From an uncultured Pelagibacteraceae bacterium (GTDB lineage: Bacteria > Pseudomonadota > Alphaproteobacteria > Pelagibacterales > Pelagibacteraceae), in NCBI GenBank assembly GCA_902609685.1, contig CACLSR010000003.1:1-64000 (forward strand): 64,000 bases of DNA, written 5' to 3'. This document shows positions 53,629-63,723 of the stretch, piece after piece. The notes below the pieces were generated by a model. The model made no database searches, was not told the DNA's origin, and saw only the letters and a list, made by a program, of their open reading frames with translations. The translations under genes and the position numbers were made by a program. The number at the start of each line of letters is the position of its first letter. The stretch's first letter is position 1.

Positions 53629-54432
53629 TTAAGTATTCTTTAGCTGACCTCCAAAAACATAGCTATCAATTTTATTTGCTAAACCAGTTTTTATATCACA
53701 ATCAACAATTACTCCACTTAAAGTAGCATCACCAGTTGCTGGATAATGTTTGGTTGACTCTTTTTTCATAAATCTGTTTAAAGAGTTATCTTTATTCATT
53801 CCAATAACTGAGTCATAATCACCACACATACCTGCATCAGTTTGATAAGCTGTCCCATTTTTCAAAATTCTTGCATCATTTGTTGGAATGTGTGTATGTG
53901 TTCCAACTACAAGAGTAGCTTTACCATCAAAAAAATGTCCTATCGCATTTTTTTCACTAGTAATTTCTCCATGAAAATCAACAACTAGAAAATCATAATC
54001 CTCTTTTAGGTTGTGCTCTTTTAAAAATTTTTCTGAAATCTCAAATACGTCATCGCATTTTTTCATAAAAACATTTCCCATTAAATTTAAAACACCGATT
54101 TTTACATTTTTTTCATTTTGAAAAACTTCAAATCCTTTACCTGGTGCTGGCTCAAATAAATTTTTTGGGCGAAGTAACCTATTTTCTTTATCGATATATT
54201 TCATAATATCTTTTTGATCCCAAACATGATTACCAGTAGTAATGACATCAACACCACATTTAAAAAAATCCTCACAGATTTCTTTTGTTAATCCAACTCC
54301 TGCCTCAGCTGCATTTTCTCCATTGACGATTACAAAATCAATTTTATTCAATTCTTTTTGGCTTAAAAGATTATTCAATATTTTCGAACAACCTGAGTTC
54401 CCTACCACATCTCCTAAAAATAAAATTCTCAT
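53629..54432 (-). CDS. YmdB-like metallophosphoesterase (TIGR00282 family)
   Basis: A 267-residue calcineurin-like phosphoesterase: MRILFLGDVVGNSG supplies the first metal Asp (Asp8), FVIVNGENAAEAGVGLTKE the bridging Asn/Glu, TTGNHVWDQ the GNH motif, and VVDFHGEITSEKNAIGH plus GTHTHIPTND the last His ligands. Bacillus YmdB hydrolyses 2',3'-cyclic nucleotides; the alphaproteobacterial substrate is unproven. It overlaps the cyclo-ligase gene by 4 nt. Confidence 0.92.
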   Translation of the reverse strand: MRILFLGDVVGNSGCSKILNNLLSQKELNKIDFVIVNGENAAEAGVGLTKEICEDFFKCGVDVITTGNHVWDQKDIMKYIDKENRLLRPKNLFEPAPGKGFEVFQNEKNVKIGVLNLMGNVFMKKCDDVFEISEKFLKEHNLKEDYDFLVVDFHGEITSEKNAIGHFFDGKATLVVGTHTHIPTNDARILKNGTAYQTDAGMCGDYDSVIGMNKDNSLNRFMKKESTKHYPATGDATLSGVIVDCDIKTGLANKIDSYVFGGQLKNT

Positions 54433-54971
54433 ATAAAATTTTTATCTGTAACAATAAAATCCAGTTTCATATCATATTTGTTAGCTGGTATTTTTTTTAC
54501 TTTTTGAAAAGAATAAGCTAACCCAATTAATATAATTTTTTTGTTTTTTTTTACCTTATTAATATACCTATCGTAATAACCACCCCCGTAACCTACTCTA
54601 TTTAAATTATTATCAAAAGCTACAAGTGGTACTAAAAGAATACTCGGGTTGACAATTTGATCTGATGAAGGCTCAGGTATCCCATATTTATTTATTGATA
54701 GAGGCTCTTTAGTAGACCAGTATAAAAAATCCATTTGATTATTTTTTTTAATTTTTGGCAATGATATTTGATAACCAAGTTTTTCAAGTTTATTTAGAAT
54801 TTGAATTGAATCAACTTCATGATTATATGGATAATAACCACCAATTATTTTTCTATTTACTTTTTCTTTTTTTAAAATTTTTACAATATTATTAAATTTT
54901 ATGACTAAATTTTTATTGTTATTTAGTTTTCTGGCTTTTAATAATTTTTTTCTGATCTCAGATTTATTCAC
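54429..54971 (-). CDS. fau: 5-formyltetrahydrofolate cyclo-ligase
   Basis: A 180-residue enzyme recycling 5-formyl-THF to 5,10-methenyl-THF. It shows the N-terminal KSEIRKKLLKARK helix, GYYPYNHEVDSIQIL, and the C-terminal ATP/substrate signature NRVGYGGGYYDRYI. In many proteobacteria it neighbours zapA, sometimes with 6S RNA between; here only 7 nt lies between them, so no 6S RNA is present. Confidence 0.93.
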   Translation of the reverse strand: MNKSEIRKKLLKARKLNNNKNLVIKFNNIVKILKKEKVNRKIIGGYYPYNHEVDSIQILNKLEKLGYQISLPKIKKNNQMDFLYWSTKEPLSINKYGIPEPSSDQIVNPSILLVPLVAFDNNLNRVGYGGGYYDRYINKVKKNKKIILIGLAYSFQKVKKIPANKYDMKLDFIVTDKNFI

Positions 54972-54978
54972 TAGAATT

Positions 54979-55425
54979 TTACTTAGAAATATTTTCTAAA
55001 TTTGCTTTTTCAACGAAACTTGAAATTTCATCAGCAGCTTCGTCAATTAACTTCTCATAACTTTTTTGATTTATTTCAATTTCATTTTTTAATTTAAGGT
55101 GATCTTTATTAAGTGAGTTTATTTCCAGTTCTTTCTTATCTCTATACTCATAAATTAAAGTTTTAAGCTCTTTAAATTTATTTGAGAGATCTCTCAACTC
55201 ATTCTTTTTTTGATCTACTTTTTTTTTAGTTTCATAATATTCATCCATTACTTTAACAGCTGTGATTAACAGAAGTTTATTCTCTCCAAGATTTCCAAGC
55301 TCATTTTTAAGATTATTAAATTTCTGATTAATTTGAATTAATAATTCTTCAAGATGCTCTTCTTGACCGTCCTCACAAGACAACAAAAATTCTTTTCCGT
55401 TAAACTTAATACTTACGTTTGCCAT
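54979..55425 (-). CDS. zapA: Cell division protein ZapA
   Basis: A 148-residue protein with the ZapA head (ANVSIKFNGKEFLLSCEDGQEEHLEELLIQI split over residues 2-32) and a long coiled coil (about 45-130), longer than E. coli ZapA (109). The head tetramerises and bundles FtsZ filaments at the division site. It overlaps the preceding coiled-coil ORF by 13 nt, which suggests coordinated production of the two. Confidence 0.88.
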   Translation of the reverse strand: MANVSIKFNGKEFLLSCEDGQEEHLEELLIQINQKFNNLKNELGNLGENKLLLITAVKVMDEYYETKKKVDQKKNELRDLSNKFKELKTLIYEYRDKKELEINSLNKDHLKLKNEIEINQKSYEKLIDEAADEISSFVEKANLENISK

Positions 55426-55736
55426 TTATCTATTTCATTTAACAAAATATCTGTTTCTTGATTTAATTCATCAATTTTTTCAGAAAACTCAATCTGTCTT
55501 TTTTGTTCCGCCTTTTCTTGGTTTTTTAATTCATCTAATTTTTTACTTAAATTGTTATAATCATTAATTAAACTTTTATATTTTTCTTCTATTTCTTGCT
55601 TTTCAATTTCTAATTGATTTTTTTGACTACTTAAATTCTCTATATTTTTTTTAACGTCAGGGTTTTTTAAGTTTAAATTTTTTAATTTTGCTAAAGCTAA
55701 ATTTAGTTTTTTTTCTTTTTCGATCACAGAATTCAT
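55413..55736 (-). CDS. Small coiled-coil protein encoded with zapA, function unknown
   Basis: A 107-residue protein that is nearly all predicted coiled coil, from IENLSSQKNQLEIEKQEIEE through the IDELNQETDILLNEIDKWQ end, with no membrane segment or cysteines. I do not recognise a named family by motif. Alphaproteobacteria often carry a small DUF4164-like coiled-coil gene directly before zapA, and this fits in size and place. A ZapB-like role in Z-ring organisation is inference. It is the first gene of the minus-strand run, 55 nt from the divergent tkt. Confidence 0.7.
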   Translation of the reverse strand: MNSVIEKEKKLNLALAKLKNLNLKNPDVKKNIENLSSQKNQLEIEKQEIEEKYKSLINDYNNLSKKLDELKNQEKAEQKRQIEFSEKIDELNQETDILLNEIDKWQT

Positions 55737-55791
55737 ATATATATAATTATATTATTAAATAGAATCTTCTTAGTCTAGGCAGGATAATTAC

Positions 55792-57723
55792 TTGAGTAAA
55801 CTTTATAAAGAATTAGCGAATTGTATCAGATTTTTGTCTATAGATGCTGTCCAAAAAGCTAATTCTGGGCATCCTGGTATGCCAATGGGAATGGCTGATG
55901 TTGCAACGGTTCTTTTTAAGGATTTCTTAAACTTTAATCCAAAAAATCCGAATTGGATTAATAGAGATAGATTTGTTCTGTCAGCAGGACATGGTTCTAT
56001 GCTACTTTACTCGCTCCTATATCTGACGGGTTATAAAAGTATTTCTTTGAGAGAAATTAAAAAATTTAGACAATTTAATTCTATATGTGCAGGTCACCCC
56101 GAATATCATCCAAGCACTGGCATAGAAACTACAACAGGGCCTTTAGGACAGGGAATATCTAATGCAGTTGGTTTTGCAATCTCGGAAGAAATTTTAAAAA
56201 AAAGATTGGGAAAAAAAATTATCAATCATAAAACTTACGTTTTAGCGGGTGATGGCTGCTTGATGGAGGGAATAAGCCATGAAGCTTTAAGTCTTGCTGG
56301 ACACCTAAAACTTAAAAACCTGATATTACTTTTTGATAACAATTCAATTTCAATAGATGGTCCAACTAGCTTAGCAGTCTCTGATGATCATGAAAAAAGG
56401 TTTAAAAGCTATGGGTGGAACTATTTAAAAATTAATGGACATAATTTTAAAGAAATAACAAAGGCTCTTGAAAAAGCACAAAAATCAAAAAAACCTATAG
56501 CAATCTCTTGTAAAACTACGATTGGATACGGATCCCCAAATAAGGGTGGTAAAGCCTCATCTCATGGCAGTCCATTAGGTGAAGATGAAATAAGATTAGT
56601 CAGAAAAAAATTGAACTGGCCACACAATTCTTTTGAAATTCCAAAAAACTTAATGGATCAATGGAGATCAATCGGTAAAAAAGCATCAATAAAAGCTAAT
56701 AAGAATAAAAAAAATTTTTCACTAAAATTTAATAAAAATACTATCAATGCAGAAATAGAAAAAGCAAAATCAGACTACTTAAAAAAATTACAACCAATAG
56801 CTACTAGAAAATGTTCAGAAAAATTTTTGGAAATTGCATCCAAACTTCCAAACTTAATTGGTGGATCAGCAGATTTAGCAGGATCCAATAATACCAAAAC
56901 CAAAAATCATAAAATTATTCAATCAAATGATTTTTCTGGAAATTATATCCATTTTGGAGTTAGAGAACATGCGATGTGTGGTATTATGAATGGTATCTCG
57001 CTTCATAGTGAACTTGTTCCTTATGGTGGAACTTTTTTAATATTTAGCGACTACTGTAAACCATCAATAAGACTAGCTGCTATGATGAAACAAAAAGTTA
57101 TTTATGTTTTTACACATGATTCGATTGGTCTTGGAGAAGATGGACCAACCCATCAACCAATAGAACAATTGACAAGTTTACGATCAATACCAAATTTGAG
57201 TATTTTTAGACCCTCTGACTTAATAGAAACTTTTGAGTGTTGGCAATTGGCATTAAATAGCAAAAGTTCTCCAAGCGTAATAGCCCTAACAAGACAAAGC
57301 TTAAATCCAGTTCGTACAAAAAAATCATCAAAAAATTTATCTTTAGCTGGCGCTTATGAAGTTTTAAGAACAAGTAATAAAATAAGTGCAACTATTATAG
57401 CAACAGGATCTGAAACTAGTATTGCAATAGACGTTAGTCATAAATTAGCCACAGATGGCATTTACTCAAAAGTAATATCAATGCCTTGCCAGGAATTATT
57501 TGATCAACAAAGTGAAATCTACAAAAATAAAATTTTAAATGAAACTAAGCTTGTAGTTTCTATAGAGGCCTCTGAAACTGGTTATTGGAAAAAATATACT
57601 GGCAACAAAGGACTTAATTTTGGAATTGATGATTTTGGAAAAAGTGCGCCCTATAAAGATATATATAATCACTTTGGATTAAGCTCAGAGATAATAGTAA
57701 AAAAAATTAAGAAAAGATTATGA
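55792..57723 (+). CDS. tkt: Transketolase
   Basis: A 643-residue TPP enzyme of the pentose phosphate pathway: [19 protein letters not shown] near 15, [19 protein letters not shown] near 154, and the C-terminal [18 protein letters not shown]. The start is a TTG at 55792 with an AGG eleven bases upstream; there is no in-frame ATG before the conserved [12 protein letters not shown]. It overlaps gap by 4 nt and heads the operon tkt-gap-pgk-fba-thiE-efp. Confidence 0.96.
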   Translation: MSKLYKELANCIRFLSIDAVQKANSGHPGMPMGMADVATVLFKDFLNFNPKNPNWINRDRFVLSAGHGSMLLYSLLYLTGYKSISLREIKKFRQFNSICAGHPEYHPSTGIETTTGPLGQGISNAVGFAISEEILKKRLGKKIINHKTYVLAGDGCLMEGISHEALSLAGHLKLKNLILLFDNNSISIDGPTSLAVSDDHEKRFKSYGWNYLKINGHNFKEITKALEKAQKSKKPIAISCKTTIGYGSPNKGGKASSHGSPLGEDEIRLVRKKLNWPHNSFEIPKNLMDQWRSIGKKASIKANKNKKNFSLKFNKNTINAEIEKAKSDYLKKLQPIATRKCSEKFLEIASKLPNLIGGSADLAGSNNTKTKNHKIIQSNDFSGNYIHFGVREHAMCGIMNGISLHSELVPYGGTFLIFSDYCKPSIRLAAMMKQKVIYVFTHDSIGLGEDGPTHQPIEQLTSLRSIPNLSIFRPSDLIETFECWQLALNSKSSPSVIALTRQSLNPVRTKKSSKNLSLAGAYEVLRTSNKISATIIATGSETSIAIDVSHKLATDGIYSKVISMPCQELFDQQSEIYKNKILNETKLVVSIEASETGYWKKYTGNKGLNFGIDDFGKSAPYKDIYNHFGLSSEIIVKKIKKRL

Positions 57724-58721
57724 CAGTCAAAATTGGAATAAATGGAATGGGTAGAATTGGAAGAATGATTGTTCGATCAATTATCGAGAATAAAAATAAA
57801 AATATAGAAATTAAATACATCAATAATAGAACTAATTCTGAAACATGTTCATCTCTATTAAAATATGACTCTATTCATGGAAAATTTAATGCAGAAATAG
57901 ATTTTGATGAAAATCATATTATTATCAACAAAGATAAAATTTTATTTGGCCAAGAAACAAATTTAAATGATATTAATTGGAATAAATATGGAGTGGATTA
58001 TGTTTTAGAGTGTACAGGTAAATTTAACTCTAAAGAAAAATTACTAGCACATATTAATAATGGTGCGAAAAGAGTTATTGTCTCTGCTCCGTGTGAAGAT
58101 GCTGACAAAACTATTGTATATGGAGTAAATGAGACAGAATTGAAAAAAGAGGATAAGATTATATCTGCTGCTTCTTGCACAACAAATTGCCTTGCCCCTG
58201 TGGCCCATGTTTTAAACGAAAATTTCGAAATTGAAAAAGGGTTCATGACCACAATTCACTCCTTTACAAGTGACCAAAGAATATTAGATAATTCTCATAA
58301 AGACCCAAGAAGAGCTAGATCGGCAAGTCAGTCTATTGTGCCAACCTCAACAGGTGCATCAAAAGCAATTGGTGAGATTATACCTTCCCTTAAAGGTAAA
58401 TTAGAAGGTGTGGCTATGAGAGTCCCTACGCCTAATGTTTCATTGATTGAACTAGTCTTTTGCACAAAAAAAGACATTACAATTGATAAAATTAATTTAG
58501 CATTTCAAAATTTTAGCAAAAAAAATAAAATTCTTGAAACTACAAAAGAAAAACTTGTTTCAATCGACTTTAATCATAATCCTGCTTCTTCAATAATAGA
58601 CGAAAGCTTAACAAAAGTGGTGAGTAAAAATATGGGTAAAATTTCAGCCTGGTATGATAACGAATGGGGTTTCTCAAATAGAATGTGTGATATTGTAGAA
58701 TATCTTCATAAGAATTCTTAA
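57720..58721 (+). CDS. gap: Glyceraldehyde-3-phosphate dehydrogenase
   Basis: A 333-residue NAD(P)-dependent enzyme: Rossmann motif INGMGRIGR at 7-15 and the active Cys153 in [13 protein letters not shown]. The NAD-side residue after strand 2 is Asn (YINNRT), where NAD-specific GapA has Asp, so NADP or dual use is possible. Start overlaps the tkt stop (ATGA, 4 nt). Confidence 0.96.
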   Translation: MTVKIGINGMGRIGRMIVRSIIENKNKNIEIKYINNRTNSETCSSLLKYDSIHGKFNAEIDFDENHIIINKDKILFGQETNLNDINWNKYGVDYVLECTGKFNSKEKLLAHINNGAKRVIVSAPCEDADKTIVYGVNETELKKEDKIISAASCTTNCLAPVAHVLNENFEIEKGFMTTIHSFTSDQRILDNSHKDPRRARSASQSIVPTSTGASKAIGEIIPSLKGKLEGVAMRVPTPNVSLIELVFCTKKDITIDKINLAFQNFSKKNKILETTKEKLVSIDFNHNPASSIIDESLTKVVSKNMGKISAWYDNEWGFSNRMCDIVEYLHKNS

Positions 58722-59899
58722 TGAACAATATTAAAGATTGTGAAAATCTTAGTAGTAAGAGAGTTTTATTAAGATTAGACCTAAACGTCCCTTTGAAAAA
58801 TGGTGACATTGTCGACGAAACCAGAATAATTAAAATTATACCTGTTATCGAATTTTTAATAAAAAGAAATGCAAAAATTTTAATAATTTCTCATGTCGGA
58901 CGCCCTAAAGGCAAATTTAATAAAGATCTCTCTCTTAAACCAATTTGTGATTACTTAGAAAAAAAGATACAAACTAAAGTCAACTTTATAAGTGAGGACA
59001 TTTTAAAAATCAAAAGAGATGATTTACTTAAAGAGCCTGAGGAGAAAGTTGTCTTTTTTGAAAACATAAGATTTTATGCGGCAGAAGAAAATAATGAGTC
59101 AAATTTTTCAAAACACCTAGCTAGTTTTGCAGATTTGTTCGTAAATGATGCCTTTTCTTGCTCACATAGAACACATGCCTCAGTATGCAAAATTACAGAA
59201 TTTCTGCCATCATTTGCTGGATTACAATTTGAGACTGAGGTAAATGCTTTAAAAAAAGTTACTATTGAAATAAAAAAACCAATTACTTGTATTATTGGCG
59301 GATCAAAAATTTCTACAAAAATAGACATAATCAAAAATTTAATACCTAAATTTAATAACATAATCTTTGTGGGAGGTATGGCTAACAATATTCTGAGCTT
59401 CAAAGGTAATAAAATTGGAAAATCAATTAGTGAGGAAAATTGTGAAAGTATAATACAAGAAATTTTTGAAATTTCAAAAAAGGCACTCTGTGAAGTTACT
59501 TATCCAGAAGATGTTTTAATAGGCAAAAGTGCAGATGACGATGCTCAGATAAAAGATCTTAAGGACATAACAGATGATGATTTAATCTTAGACGTGGGAC
59601 CTAAAACACTTAAAAGAATAAAAAATATAATTGAAAATAGCGAAACAGTTCTTTGGAATGGTCCTGCTGGTTATTTTGAAAACCCTAATTTTGCTAAAGG
59701 TAGCATTGAGATTGCAAAAACAATCATTAAAAAAAATAAAAATGATTCAATTTTTTCTGTAGTTGGCGGAGGAGACACTGTGGCGGTTGTTAATCAGCTA
59801 AATGCAATTAAAGATTTTAATTTTGTTTCAACTGCTGGTGGTGCTTTTTTAGAATATCTTGAAGGAAAAGAACTTCCTGGTATAAAAGCCCTAAAATAA
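58721..59899 (+). CDS. pgk: Phosphoglycerate kinase
   Basis: A 392-residue enzyme: RVLLRLDLNVPLKNGDIVDE near 14, ILISHVGRPKG, the ATP-domain GGSKISTKIDIIKNL and the C-terminal GGGDTVAVV. Full length with no interruption. Its ATG shares one base with the gap stop (TAATG), a coupling that fits the matched need for the two consecutive enzymes. Confidence 0.96.
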   Translation: MNNIKDCENLSSKRVLLRLDLNVPLKNGDIVDETRIIKIIPVIEFLIKRNAKILIISHVGRPKGKFNKDLSLKPICDYLEKKIQTKVNFISEDILKIKRDDLLKEPEEKVVFFENIRFYAAEENNESNFSKHLASFADLFVNDAFSCSHRTHASVCKITEFLPSFAGLQFETEVNALKKVTIEIKKPITCIIGGSKISTKIDIIKNLIPKFNNIIFVGGMANNILSFKGNKIGKSISEENCESIIQEIFEISKKALCEVTYPEDVLIGKSADDDAQIKDLKDITDDDLILDVGPKTLKRIKNIIENSETVLWNGPAGYFENPNFAKGSIEIAKTIIKKNKNDSIFSVVGGGDTVAVVNQLNAIKDFNFVSTAGGAFLEYLEGKELPGIKALK

Positions 59900-59900
59900 A

Positions 59901-60908
59901 ATGTCAGAACTCAATAATACAGCATTAAAAATTTTAGGAAACGGTAAAGGAATTTTAGCTGCAGATGAAAGCACTGCAACAATGACTAAAAGATTAGATA
60001 GTGTAAATGTCCCCTCAACCCCAGAAAACAGATTGTTGTTTAGAGAAACACTTTTTAGCTCATCCTCAATGAAAGATTGTATTGGAGGTGTAATTCTTTA
60101 CGATGAAACAATTAAACAAACATCATCAAAAAAAAAAACAATTCCAGAATTAATCTCAGATACAGGCTCATTGCCAGGTATCAAAGTAGACACAGGAGCA
60201 AAAATTTTAGCTGGTTCTCCAGATGAAAAAATTACTGAGGGTCTTGATGGATTAAGGGAAAGATTAAAAGAATATTATAAATTAGGTGCAAAATTTACTA
60301 AATGGAGAGGTGTTTATAATATATCTAAAAGTTATCCAAGCAAACTCTCAATACACTCTAACGCACATGCATTAGCAAGATACTCTGCATTAGTTCAGGA
60401 ATACAATATGGTTCCAATAGTTGAGCCTGAGGTCTTAATGGATGGAGATCATTCCGCTAAAGAGTGTTTAGAAAAAACCTCTGTAGTTATAAAAAAATGC
60501 TTTGAAGAACTAATAATACATAAAGTAGATTTAAAAGGAATTATACTCAAACCTAATATGATTTTAGCAGGAAACAAATCCAAAGAAAAAATTACTAATG
60601 AAGAAGTGGCAAATTTAACTTTGGAATGTTTAAAATCCTCAGTACCCTCAGAAGTACCAGGTATAGCTTTCCTGTCTGGAGGTCAGTCCGAAATAGAGGC
60701 AACAGAAAATTTAAATTTAATTAATAAACACAATAATACGAAATTTATAATGAGCTATTCTTACGGGAGAGCTCTTCAACAAGGTGCCTTAAAGTATTGG
60801 TCAAAAGATATTAAGAATATTGAGGGCACTCAGCAGATTTTTAACCACCGAGCTAAAATGAATACATTGGCTGCTCAAGGAAAATGGTCAAAAGATCTTG
60901 AGATATAA
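59901..60908 (+). CDS. fba: Class I fructose-bisphosphate aldolase
   Basis: A 335-residue Schiff-base aldolase of the eukaryote-like type. GILAADESTATMTKRL near 18, LPGIKVDTGAK near 91, TKWRGVYNIS and the catalytic Lys217 in GIILKPNMILAG, with PGIAFLSGGQSEIEAT following. Alphaproteobacteria more often have class II aldolase; the class I form needs no metal. It starts 1 nt after pgk. The C terminus (AQGKWSKDLEI) replaces the usual YLY-type end. Confidence 0.95.
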   Translation: MSELNNTALKILGNGKGILAADESTATMTKRLDSVNVPSTPENRLLFRETLFSSSSMKDCIGGVILYDETIKQTSSKKKTIPELISDTGSLPGIKVDTGAKILAGSPDEKITEGLDGLRERLKEYYKLGAKFTKWRGVYNISKSYPSKLSIHSNAHALARYSALVQEYNMVPIVEPEVLMDGDHSAKECLEKTSVVIKKCFEELIIHKVDLKGIILKPNMILAGNKSKEKITNEEVANLTLECLKSSVPSEVPGIAFLSGGQSEIEATENLNLINKHNNTKFIMSYSYGRALQQGALKYWSKDIKNIEGTQQIFNHRAKMNTLAAQGKWSKDLEI

Positions 60909-61512
60909 TAAAAAAAGATTTATTTACCTAATATCCCCACCCAAAATTGAAAGTAATTTTTTTAAAGATTTAAATGAAGTACTAAAACAAAAAAAAACAA
61001 GTTTTTTTCAACTACGACTTAAAAAAAATAGTTTCAAAAAAAAATTAATAATTGGACGTAAAATTCAAAAGATATGTAAAAAATTTAAGGTGAAATTTAT
61101 AATTAACGATGACGTGTACCTCGCAAAAAAATTAAATGCCGATGGATGTCATCTTGGTCAAAGTGATATGAAAATTAGAGAGGCAAGAAAATTAATTGGG
61201 AAAAAAATAATTGGAATTACATGTCATAACTCAATTAAACTTGCAAAAAATGCGATAAAAAATAAAGCTGACTATTTAGCTTTTGGAGCTTTTAATCCAT
61301 CTAAAACAAAAAAAGTTAAATATAAAGCATCCATGGGTTTACTTAAAAAAGCTCGAAAAATCACAAACATCCCAATTGTTGTAATCGGTGGTATTGACTT
61401 TAATAATTATAAAAATCTTTTGTTGAATAAGGCAAACTTTTTAGCTATTTCAGGCTACATTTGGAAAAATAAAAAACTTAAACCAAAGAACGCGATAAAA
61501 AAATTAATATGA
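60898..61512 (+). CDS. thiE: Thiamine-phosphate synthase ThiE-like
   Basis: A 204-residue TIM-barrel protein. It keeps the ThiE landmarks: QLRLKK near 38, INDDVYLAKKLNADGCHLGQ at 69-88 for the pyrophosphate/magnesium site, GITCHN, DYLAFGAFNPSKTKK and the terminal VVIGGI. It should join HMP-PP and thiazole phosphate, completing thiamine phosphate after ThiD. The start is a TTG at 60898, 11 nt inside fba. GITCHN replaces the usual GxSxH/T, so TenI-like or other variants are possible. Confidence 0.75.
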   Translation: MRYNKKRFIYLISPPKIESNFFKDLNEVLKQKKTSFFQLRLKKNSFKKKLIIGRKIQKICKKFKVKFIINDDVYLAKKLNADGCHLGQSDMKIREARKLIGKKIIGITCHNSIKLAKNAIKNKADYLAFGAFNPSKTKKVKYKASMGLLKKARKITNIPIVVIGGIDFNNYKNLLLNKANFLAISGYIWKNKKLKPKNAIKKLI

Positions 61513-62069
61513 AAATTAATGCAGGTGAAATTAGAGTTGGCATGTTGTTAGAATATAAAAATGATTTATGGCAGGTGCTAAAAACACAGCATGTTAAACC
61601 TGGAAAAGGTGGAGCATTTGCACAAGTGGAGATGAAGAGTGTAAACAAAAATACCAAACTTAATGAAAGATTTAGATCCAGTGAAACAATTGAAAAGGCC
61701 TCATTAGAGGAAACTAATTTTACATTTTCTTATGAGGACCAAGAAAAGTACTTTTTTATGAATCCAAAAACTTTTGAACAAACAGAAATTCAAAAAAGTC
61801 TAATAGGTGAAAAAGGAAAGTTATTGACTGAAAATCTTGAAGTATCAATAAGTTTTTATAACGATAACCCAATTTCTGTAAATTTGCCAAACCAAGTAAC
61901 TTGTAAAATTGAAACTACAGACGCTGCATTAAAAGGCCAAACTGTTTCATCATCTTATAAACCTGCAGTTTTAGATAATGGATTAAGTATTCAGGTACCA
62001 CCATTTATTGAAGCAGGAGATAATGTTGTTATAGATACCAGAAATTTAGAATACATCAAAAAAATTTAA
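61509..62069 (+). CDS. efp: Elongation factor P
   Basis: A 186-residue three-domain protein that relieves polyproline stalling. The modified-loop Lys33 in KPGKGGAF is present, with the downstream RFRSSETIEKA and the C-terminal IEAGDNVVIDTRNLEYIKK. Length is typical. The modifying enzymes EpmA/B are not in the window. Its ATG overlaps the thiE stop by 4 nt. Confidence 0.96.
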   Translation: MKINAGEIRVGMLLEYKNDLWQVLKTQHVKPGKGGAFAQVEMKSVNKNTKLNERFRSSETIEKASLEETNFTFSYEDQEKYFFMNPKTFEQTEIQKSLIGEKGKLLTENLEVSISFYNDNPISVNLPNQVTCKIETTDAALKGQTVSSSYKPAVLDNGLSIQVPPFIEAGDNVVIDTRNLEYIKKI

Positions 62070-62072
62070 TTT

Positions 62073-62810
62073 ATGAATTCAATATCTGCAAATCTCAATG
62101 TGATGGTAAAGGCATGTGAAAAAGCATCTAAAATTTTAATAAGAGATTTTGGCGAATTAGAGAAGTTGCAAGTATCCAAAAAAGGACCAAGGGATTTTGT
62201 AACTAATTCTGATGTTAAAGCAGAAAAAATAATTATAGAGGAGCTTAAAAAAGCAAGGCCAAACTATTCTATCATTAGTGAAGAGAATGGTGTTGAAAAG
62301 AATAAAGATACTTCTAATTCATGGATAATTGATCCTATTGATGGGACAGTTAATTTTTTACATGGAATACCACATTTTGCAATATCCATTGCTTTGAAAT
62401 CAGACGATGAAATTATATGTGGATTAATTTTTGATCCTATTAAAGATGAAATGTTTTATGCTGAAAAGAATAATGGAGCTTTTTTTAATAATCAGCGAAT
62501 AAGAGTTTCAAAAAAAAATAATTTGGATGAATGTCTATTTGCTGTTGGAAAATTAAAGAATGAACCAAGCTTTACTTATAGAAGATCTGGATGTGCAGCA
62601 CTTGATATTGCATACGTAGCATCTGGAAGACTAGATGGATACGCACAAAGTAACTTAAATTTATGGGACATAGCAGCAGGCATCGTTTTAATAAAAGAAG
62701 CTGGTGGAATGATTAATGATATTGATCTAAATAATATTAAAAATATAAAAGTTTTGGCTACATCAGCAGAAATAAACACTAAATTTAAAGAAAAACTTGG
62801 CAACTTTTAA
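62073..62810 (+). CDS. suhB: Inositol-1-monophosphatase family protein (SuhB-like)
   Basis: A 245-residue FIG/IMPase-family phosphatase. The first metal ligand is in SEENG, the second in [15 protein letters not shown] (Asp87, Asp90), and the last in [17 protein letters not shown]. Substrates may include inositol phosphates, and SuhB also acts on rRNA antitermination in E. coli. It follows efp by 3 nt, a common alphaproteobacterial pairing. Confidence 0.93.
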   Translation: MNSISANLNVMVKACEKASKILIRDFGELEKLQVSKKGPRDFVTNSDVKAEKIIIEELKKARPNYSIISEENGVEKNKDTSNSWIIDPIDGTVNFLHGIPHFAISIALKSDDEIICGLIFDPIKDEMFYAEKNNGAFFNNQRIRVSKKNNLDECLFAVGKLKNEPSFTYRRSGCAALDIAYVASGRLDGYAQSNLNLWDIAAGIVLIKEAGGMINDIDLNNIKNIKVLATSAEINTKFKEKLGNF

Positions 62811-62842
62811 TTGTTTTAAAAATTTCTTTTGTTATAAGTCTC

Positions 62843-63076
62843 GTGATGAAAAAAAAAATACACCCTAATTATCATTCTATAAAAGTTGAAATGACAGATG
62901 GCTCGCAGTTTGAGACAAGATCTACTTGGGGCGCAGAGGGAGATGTTCTTAAATTAGAGATTGATCCAAAATCACATTCTGCGTGGACAGGTGGAAAACA
63001 AAAGTTATTAGATAAAGGTCGAATAAGTAAATTCAATAAAAAATTCCAAAATTTTAGATCAGAAAATAAAAGCTAA
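62843..63076 (+). CDS. rpmE: 50S ribosomal protein L31
   Basis: A 77-residue L31 of the alphaproteobacterial sort: [20 protein letters not shown] followed by FETRSTWG and [24 protein letters not shown]. The zinc-binding CxxC of C+ L31 is absent. Its last base is the first of the next gene's ATG (TAATG). Confidence 0.93.
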   Translation: MMKKKIHPNYHSIKVEMTDGSQFETRSTWGAEGDVLKLEIDPKSHSAWTGGKQKLLDKGRISKFNKKFQNFRSENKS

Positions 63077-63639
63077 TGACAAACGCTCCCTTAATGCCTA
63101 TGGCAACAGCTGTATGGCTAGTAGAAAATACAACACTCACTTTCAAACAGATAGCTGATTTTTGTAAATTACATGAAGTAGAGGTACAAGGGATAGCTGA
63201 TGGTGAGGTCGCAAAAGGAATTAAAGCATATAATCCAATAATCTCAGGACAACTTTCTAGGGAAGAAATTGAATTATCCTCAAAAGATCAATCTAGGCCT
63301 TTAGAAATAAAAAATACTGACATTGAGATATCAAATGCAGAAAAAAAAATTAAAAAATACGTTCCCTTATCAAAAAGGCAAGATAAGCCTGACTCAGCAT
63401 TGTGGCTGATTAAAAGTCATAACATTTTAAAAGACTCACAAATTGCAAAGCTGGTTGGTATAACTAAAAATTCTGTCACCTCAATAAGAAATAAAAGTTA
63501 TTGGAATTATAATAACTTGAGTCCAAAAGACCCTGTTGCTTTAAATTTATTTACACAAAAAGATTTAGTTCAAGCACTAGAAAAAGCTGAAAGACGAATT
63601 AAAAGAGAAAAAAAACAAAGAGAGAAACAAAACAACTAA
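63076..63639 (+). CDS. trcR: TrcR / DUF1013-family cell cycle transcriptional regulator
   Basis: A 187-residue alphaproteobacterial protein starting [20 protein letters not shown], then LTFKQIADFCKLHEVEVQGIADGEVAKGIKAYNPI (a helix-turn-helix), and a second HTH-like part with SALWLIKSHNILKDSQIAKLVGITKN near 110. It corresponds to DUF1013, named TrcR for association with CcrM-dependent control in Caulobacter relatives. DNA binding is likely; the targets in this organism are unknown. The pairing with rpmE is conserved. Confidence 0.9.
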   Translation: MTNAPLMPMATAVWLVENTTLTFKQIADFCKLHEVEVQGIADGEVAKGIKAYNPIISGQLSREEIELSSKDQSRPLEIKNTDIEISNAEKKIKKYVPLSKRQDKPDSALWLIKSHNILKDSQIAKLVGITKNSVTSIRNKSYWNYNNLSPKDPVALNLFTQKDLVQALEKAERRIKREKKQREKQNN

Positions 63640-63654
63640 ATATAATCCTTTATA

Positions 63655-63723
63655 ATGAATAAATTAGATAGACATCAAATTTTAAAAATGTTAACTACAC
63701 ATTTTTTTGGAGGTATTTATTAA
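63655..63723 (+). CDS. Candidate 22-codon leader ORF overlapping rpsU start
   Basis: ATG at 63655 opens a frame of 22 codons (MNKLDRHQILKMLTTHFFGG then IY) and ends at TAA 63721-63723. It contains the rpsU Shine-Dalgarno and overlaps the proposed AUU start by one base. The first ATG has no Shine-Dalgarno, and the frame is A/T rich, so it may be fortuitous; if translated it would couple to rpsU. Confidence 0.3.
   Translation: MNKLDRHQILKMLTTHFFGGIY

Noticed and set aside
54972..54978. 6S RNA between the cyclo-ligase gene and zapA
   Set aside because: Common at this place in other proteobacteria, but the gap here is only 7 nt.
63707..63718. TTG start for rpsU
   Set aside because: It overlaps the Shine-Dalgarno itself and adds residues not found in S21.
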